A stretch of 64,000 nt of DNA. Origin: Microbacterium hydrocarbonoxydans. GTDB lineage: Bacteria > Actinomycetota > Actinomycetes > Actinomycetales > Microbacteriaceae. The stretch spans positions 1,550,001 through 1,614,000 of the forward strand of contig NZ_LR882982.1 of NCBI RefSeq assembly GCF_904831005.1, written 5' to 3'. This document shows positions 61,962-64,000 of this stretch, piece after piece. A program made the translations under genes and the position numbers. The stretch's first letter is position 1. Each line of letters begins with the position of its first letter. Below the pieces are notes generated by a model that saw only the letters and a list, made by a program, of their open reading frames with translations, was not told the DNA's origin and searched no databases.

Positions 61962-61964
61962 ACT
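61959..61964 (+). promoter_or_regulatory. -10 element of tatAC-helY (leadered)
   Basis: TAGACT lies 30 bases before the tatA ATG, giving a leader of about 24 bases with a GAGGAG ribosome-binding site. TAG is also the pafC stop. Confidence 0.5.
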
Positions 61965-61994
61965 GGTGCGGATCCCCGATGTGAGGAGTATCCC

Positions 61995-62234
61995 ATGGCT
62001 GGATTGACCGGCTGGCACCTGCTGGCCCTCGTGGTCATCGTTCTGTTGCTGTTCGGTGCAGCGAAGCTTCCCGCTCTTGCGAAGAGCATGGGCCAGTCCG
62101 CCCGTGTCTTCAAGGGCGAGATGAAGGCGATGCGAGAAGAAGACACCGTCGCCGAACATGCAGAGGCTCCGCAGGCCAAGGGATCCACGGCCCCGGACAC
62201 CGGGACCGCTACGGGTCCTGAACGCCCCAGCTGA
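61995..62234 (+). CDS. tatA: Twin-arginine translocase subunit TatA
   Basis: 79 residues. One membrane helix (GWHLLALVVIVLLLFGAAKLP) followed by an amphipathic helix (ALAKSMGQSARVFKGEMKAM) and an acidic/polar tail. It forms the pore for folded twin-arginine proteins. FGAAKLP is the conserved hinge. tatC follows 5 bases later. The pafBC-tatAC-helY order is conserved with M. tuberculosis Rv2096c-Rv2092c. Confidence 0.96.
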   Translation: MAGLTGWHLLALVVIVLLLFGAAKLPALAKSMGQSARVFKGEMKAMREEDTVAEHAEAPQAKGSTAPDTGTATGPERPS

Positions 62235-62239
62235 TCTCC

Positions 62240-63055
62240 GTGGCTGCCATCGATTCAGCAGCGATGGCTGCGAGCGATGGACGCCGTGATCGGCGGATGT
62301 CTCTGGGAGCCCATCTCGTTGAGCTGCGCAAGCGACTCATCATCGCTGCCATCGCACTCGTGGTCGGTATGGTCGTCGCGTTCCTGGTCACCGACCCGAT
62401 CATCCATTTCATCACCGAGCCGATCCGTCACGTCGCCGACGAGCGTGGTGAGAGCATCGTTGCCCTCACCTTCTCGTCGGTCACGGCGCCGTTCGATCTG
62501 CGCATGCGCATCGCATTCTCGATCGGGCTCTTCCTCTCCGCGCCGGTCTGGCTGTGGCAGATCTGGGCATTCATCATGCCCGGTCTGACGAAGAAGGAGA
62601 CTCTCTACACGGTCAGCTTCGTCGGTGCCGCGATCCCGCTCTTCTTCGCCGGGTGCTACGTCGGCACCCTCGTCGTTCCGCACGTCATCGAACTCATGGC
62701 GGGATTCACCCCGGAGGGCGGCAACAACCTCTACGAGGCGTCTGCCTTCTACGACTTCGTCTTCAAACTGATGATCGTCGTCGGGGTCTCCTTCGTGCTT
62801 CCGGTGTTCCTCGTCGCGCTGAACATCGCGGGAGTCATGAGTGGACGGGACATCCTCAAGGGCTGGCGAGTCGCGATCCTCATCTCCTGTGTCTTCGGTG
62901 CTCTCGCCACCCCGGCTGCCGACCTCGTCAGCATGTTCATGTTGGCCGGCATCCTGGTCGTGCTCTATTTCGCAGCCGCACTCGTCTCGCTGCTCTTCGA
63001 CCGTCGCAAGCGCAAGCGCGACGAGGCGGCCGGCATCGCACCTGTGAGCGCATGA
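62240..63055 (+). CDS. tatC: Twin-arginine translocase subunit TatC
   Basis: 271 residues with six membrane helices. It recognises the RR signal peptide. The N-terminal MSLGAHLVELRKRLI contains the substrate-binding Glu, and SVTAPFDLRMRIAFSIGLFLSAPVWLWQIWAFIMPGL is conserved. The GTG at 62240 gives an extra ~19 residues; an ATG at 62297 (MSLGAHL) is the classical start, so the true start is uncertain. The stop overlaps the helY ATG. Confidence 0.95.
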   Translation: MAAIDSAAMAASDGRRDRRMSLGAHLVELRKRLIIAAIALVVGMVVAFLVTDPIIHFITEPIRHVADERGESIVALTFSSVTAPFDLRMRIAFSIGLFLSAPVWLWQIWAFIMPGLTKKETLYTVSFVGAAIPLFFAGCYVGTLVVPHVIELMAGFTPEGGNNLYEASAFYDFVFKLMIVVGVSFVLPVFLVALNIAGVMSGRDILKGWRVAILISCVFGALATPAADLVSMFMLAGILVVLYFAAALVSLLFDRRKRKRDEAAGIAPVSA

Positions 63056-64000
63056 GCTCGCCCTCAGAGAGGTATGCCGCCGCAAGTCAGGCGGCAGGTC
63101 ATCCCGAGACCGCAGCGTTCGCCGCGAAGCAGCGCTTCGACCTCGATCCGTTCCAGATCGAAGGGTGCCACGCGCTCGAGAGCGGCAACAGCGTTCTCGT
63201 GGCGGCGCCCACCGGAGCGGGAAAGACGATCGTGGGTGAGTTCGCCATTCATCTGGCGATGCGGACTCCGCGCGACAAGGCCTTCTACACGACGCCGATG
63301 AAGGCGCTCTCCAACCAGAAGTTCCGAGAACTGGTCGACGTGTACGGCGCGGATCAGGTCGGTCTTCTCACGGGCGACACCAACATCAACGGCAACGCCC
63401 GGATCGTCGTGATGACGACCGAGGTGCTGCGCAACATGATCTACGCGGATTCCGCGGCGCTGCGTGATCTTCGCTTCGTCGTCATGGACGAGGTCCACTA
63501 CCTCGCCGACCGCTTTCGCGGCGCGGTGTGGGAAGAGGTCATCATCCATCTTCCTCAGCACGTGCGGCTGGTGTCATTGAGTGCCACGGTCTCGAATGCC
63601 GAGGAGTTCGGCGACTGGCTCGACACCGTGCGCGGTGACACCGAGGTCATCGTCTCGGAGATCCGACCCGTCCCACTCGAACAGCACGTTCTCGTGCGCG
63701 ATGACCTGCTTCCGCTGTTCGACGACCGTGCGGGGCTGGCGACGGCGAAGGTGAATCAGGAGCTCATGCGCATCCGCTCCTTCACCGGCTCTAGCTATGA
63801 CAGCAATCGCGAGGCGCAGGCGTACCGCAGCAACCGGCACGCGGGAAGGCAGGCCCAACGACCACCTCGTGGCGGGCGGCGTCCGGTGCGATCGTCGAAT
63901 GTTCGTCGAATCGAGCGCCTCGATCGTCCTGACGTGATCCAACTGCTGGAGCGGGCGAATCTGCTGCCGGCGATCTTCTTCATCTTCAGCCGGGTCGGCT
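63052..64000 (+). CDS. helY: HelY-type Ski2-like helicase (3' end outside window)
   Basis: The first ~316 residues are visible. SF2 motifs: Q-motif-like FDLDPFQIEGC, Walker A AAPTGAGKTIVGEF, TTPMKALSNQK, motif II DEVHYLADR, motif III SLSATVSN. A charged loop (RSNRHAGRQAQRPPRGGRR) interrupts the second lobe start. The family is the Ski2/Mtr4-like RNA/DNA helicase group, and helY of M. tuberculosis occupies the same place after tatC. The ATG overlaps the tatC stop. The role in actinobacteria is poorly defined. Confidence 0.92.
   Translation, partial: MSSPSERYAAASQAAGHPETAAFAAKQRFDLDPFQIEGCHALESGNSVLVAAPTGAGKTIVGEFAIHLAMRTPRDKAFYTTPMKALSNQKFRELVDVYGADQVGLLTGDTNINGNARIVVMTTEVLRNMIYADSAALRDLRFVVMDEVHYLADRFRGAVWEEVIIHLPQHVRLVSLSATVSNAEEFGDWLDTVRGDTEVIVSEIRPVPLEQHVLVRDDLLPLFDDRAGLATAKVNQELMRIRSFTGSSYDSNREAQAYRSNRHAGRQAQRPPRGGRRPVRSSNVRRIERLDRPDVIQLLERANLLPAIFFIFSRVG

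Overview
This 64-kb window is high-GC actinobacterial core chromosome, most likely from a member of the Microbacteriaceae close to Microbacterium. The evidence is the strongly GC-biased third codon positions, GTG starts, tRNA genes mostly without an encoded CCA, and typical actinobacterial genes: mycobacterial-type PafB/PafC, a DUF2017-ClpS-zincin cassette, a TrmI-type tRNA methyltransferase, a PAC2 protein, a coproporphyrin ferrochelatase with iron-sulfur cysteines, and the leucine-degradation cluster known from Mycobacterium tuberculosis. I see no phage, insertion sequence, CRISPR array or integrated element. The gene content is almost entirely vertical and housekeeping, so the novelty lies mainly in regulatory architecture.

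Layout. 1-12.4 kb: end of a cysteine desulfurase, mnmA, ligA, a DEAD-box RNA helicase, an acyl-CoA synthetase, gatCAB and dinB. 12.4-16.1 kb: small proteins, DUF2017/clpS/zincin, a LysE exporter, tRNA-His, orn and tRNA-Arg. 16.1-24.8 kb: an 89-residue unknown protein, an ssb paralogue, a lipoprotein, ettA, two thioesterases, and a tightly overlapping MscS-truncated haemoglobin-flavoprotein operon. 24.8-37.3 kb: pepN, hemH, rpiB-nei, a PaiB-like protein and amidohydrolase, dps, a gamma carbonic anhydrase-like protein, a tRNA with CAT anticodon, an exonuclease-AraC pair, a hydrolase and an Lrp regulator. 37.4-47.6 kb: the branched-chain keto-acid dehydrogenase genes followed by a TetR gene and the downstream leucine pathway. 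47.6-57.2 kb: a Sir2-phosphatase pair, an RNA methyltransferase, an SGNH hydrolase, an orphan SF2 helicase, a ferritin-VIT1 fusion, tRNA-Leu, an M20 peptidase, uppP and PAC2. 57.3-64 kb: HAD phosphatase, trmI, an FKBP-like lipoprotein, pafB-pafC, tatA-tatC and the start of helY.

Two regulatory signals stand out. First, about 26 genes have a TANNNT-like -10 hexamer ending 6 to 8 nucleotides before the start codon, the arrangement expected for leaderless mRNAs; several reuse the TAG stop codon of the preceding gene as the first bases of the hexamer. Second, four promoters carry TGTCGG at the exact spacing of the mycobacterial PafBC (RecA-NDp) DNA-damage promoter, TGTCRGTG-N8-TANNNT: those of ligA, the 89-residue protein at 16123-16392, the DnaQ-like exonuclease and the SF2 helicase at 50906. 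pafB and pafC are in the same window, but the Pup-proteasome genes that lie between trmI and pafB in mycobacteria are absent from that position. This suggests a PafBC damage regulon separated from the proteasome locus, with at least one undescribed small damage-response protein as a candidate member.
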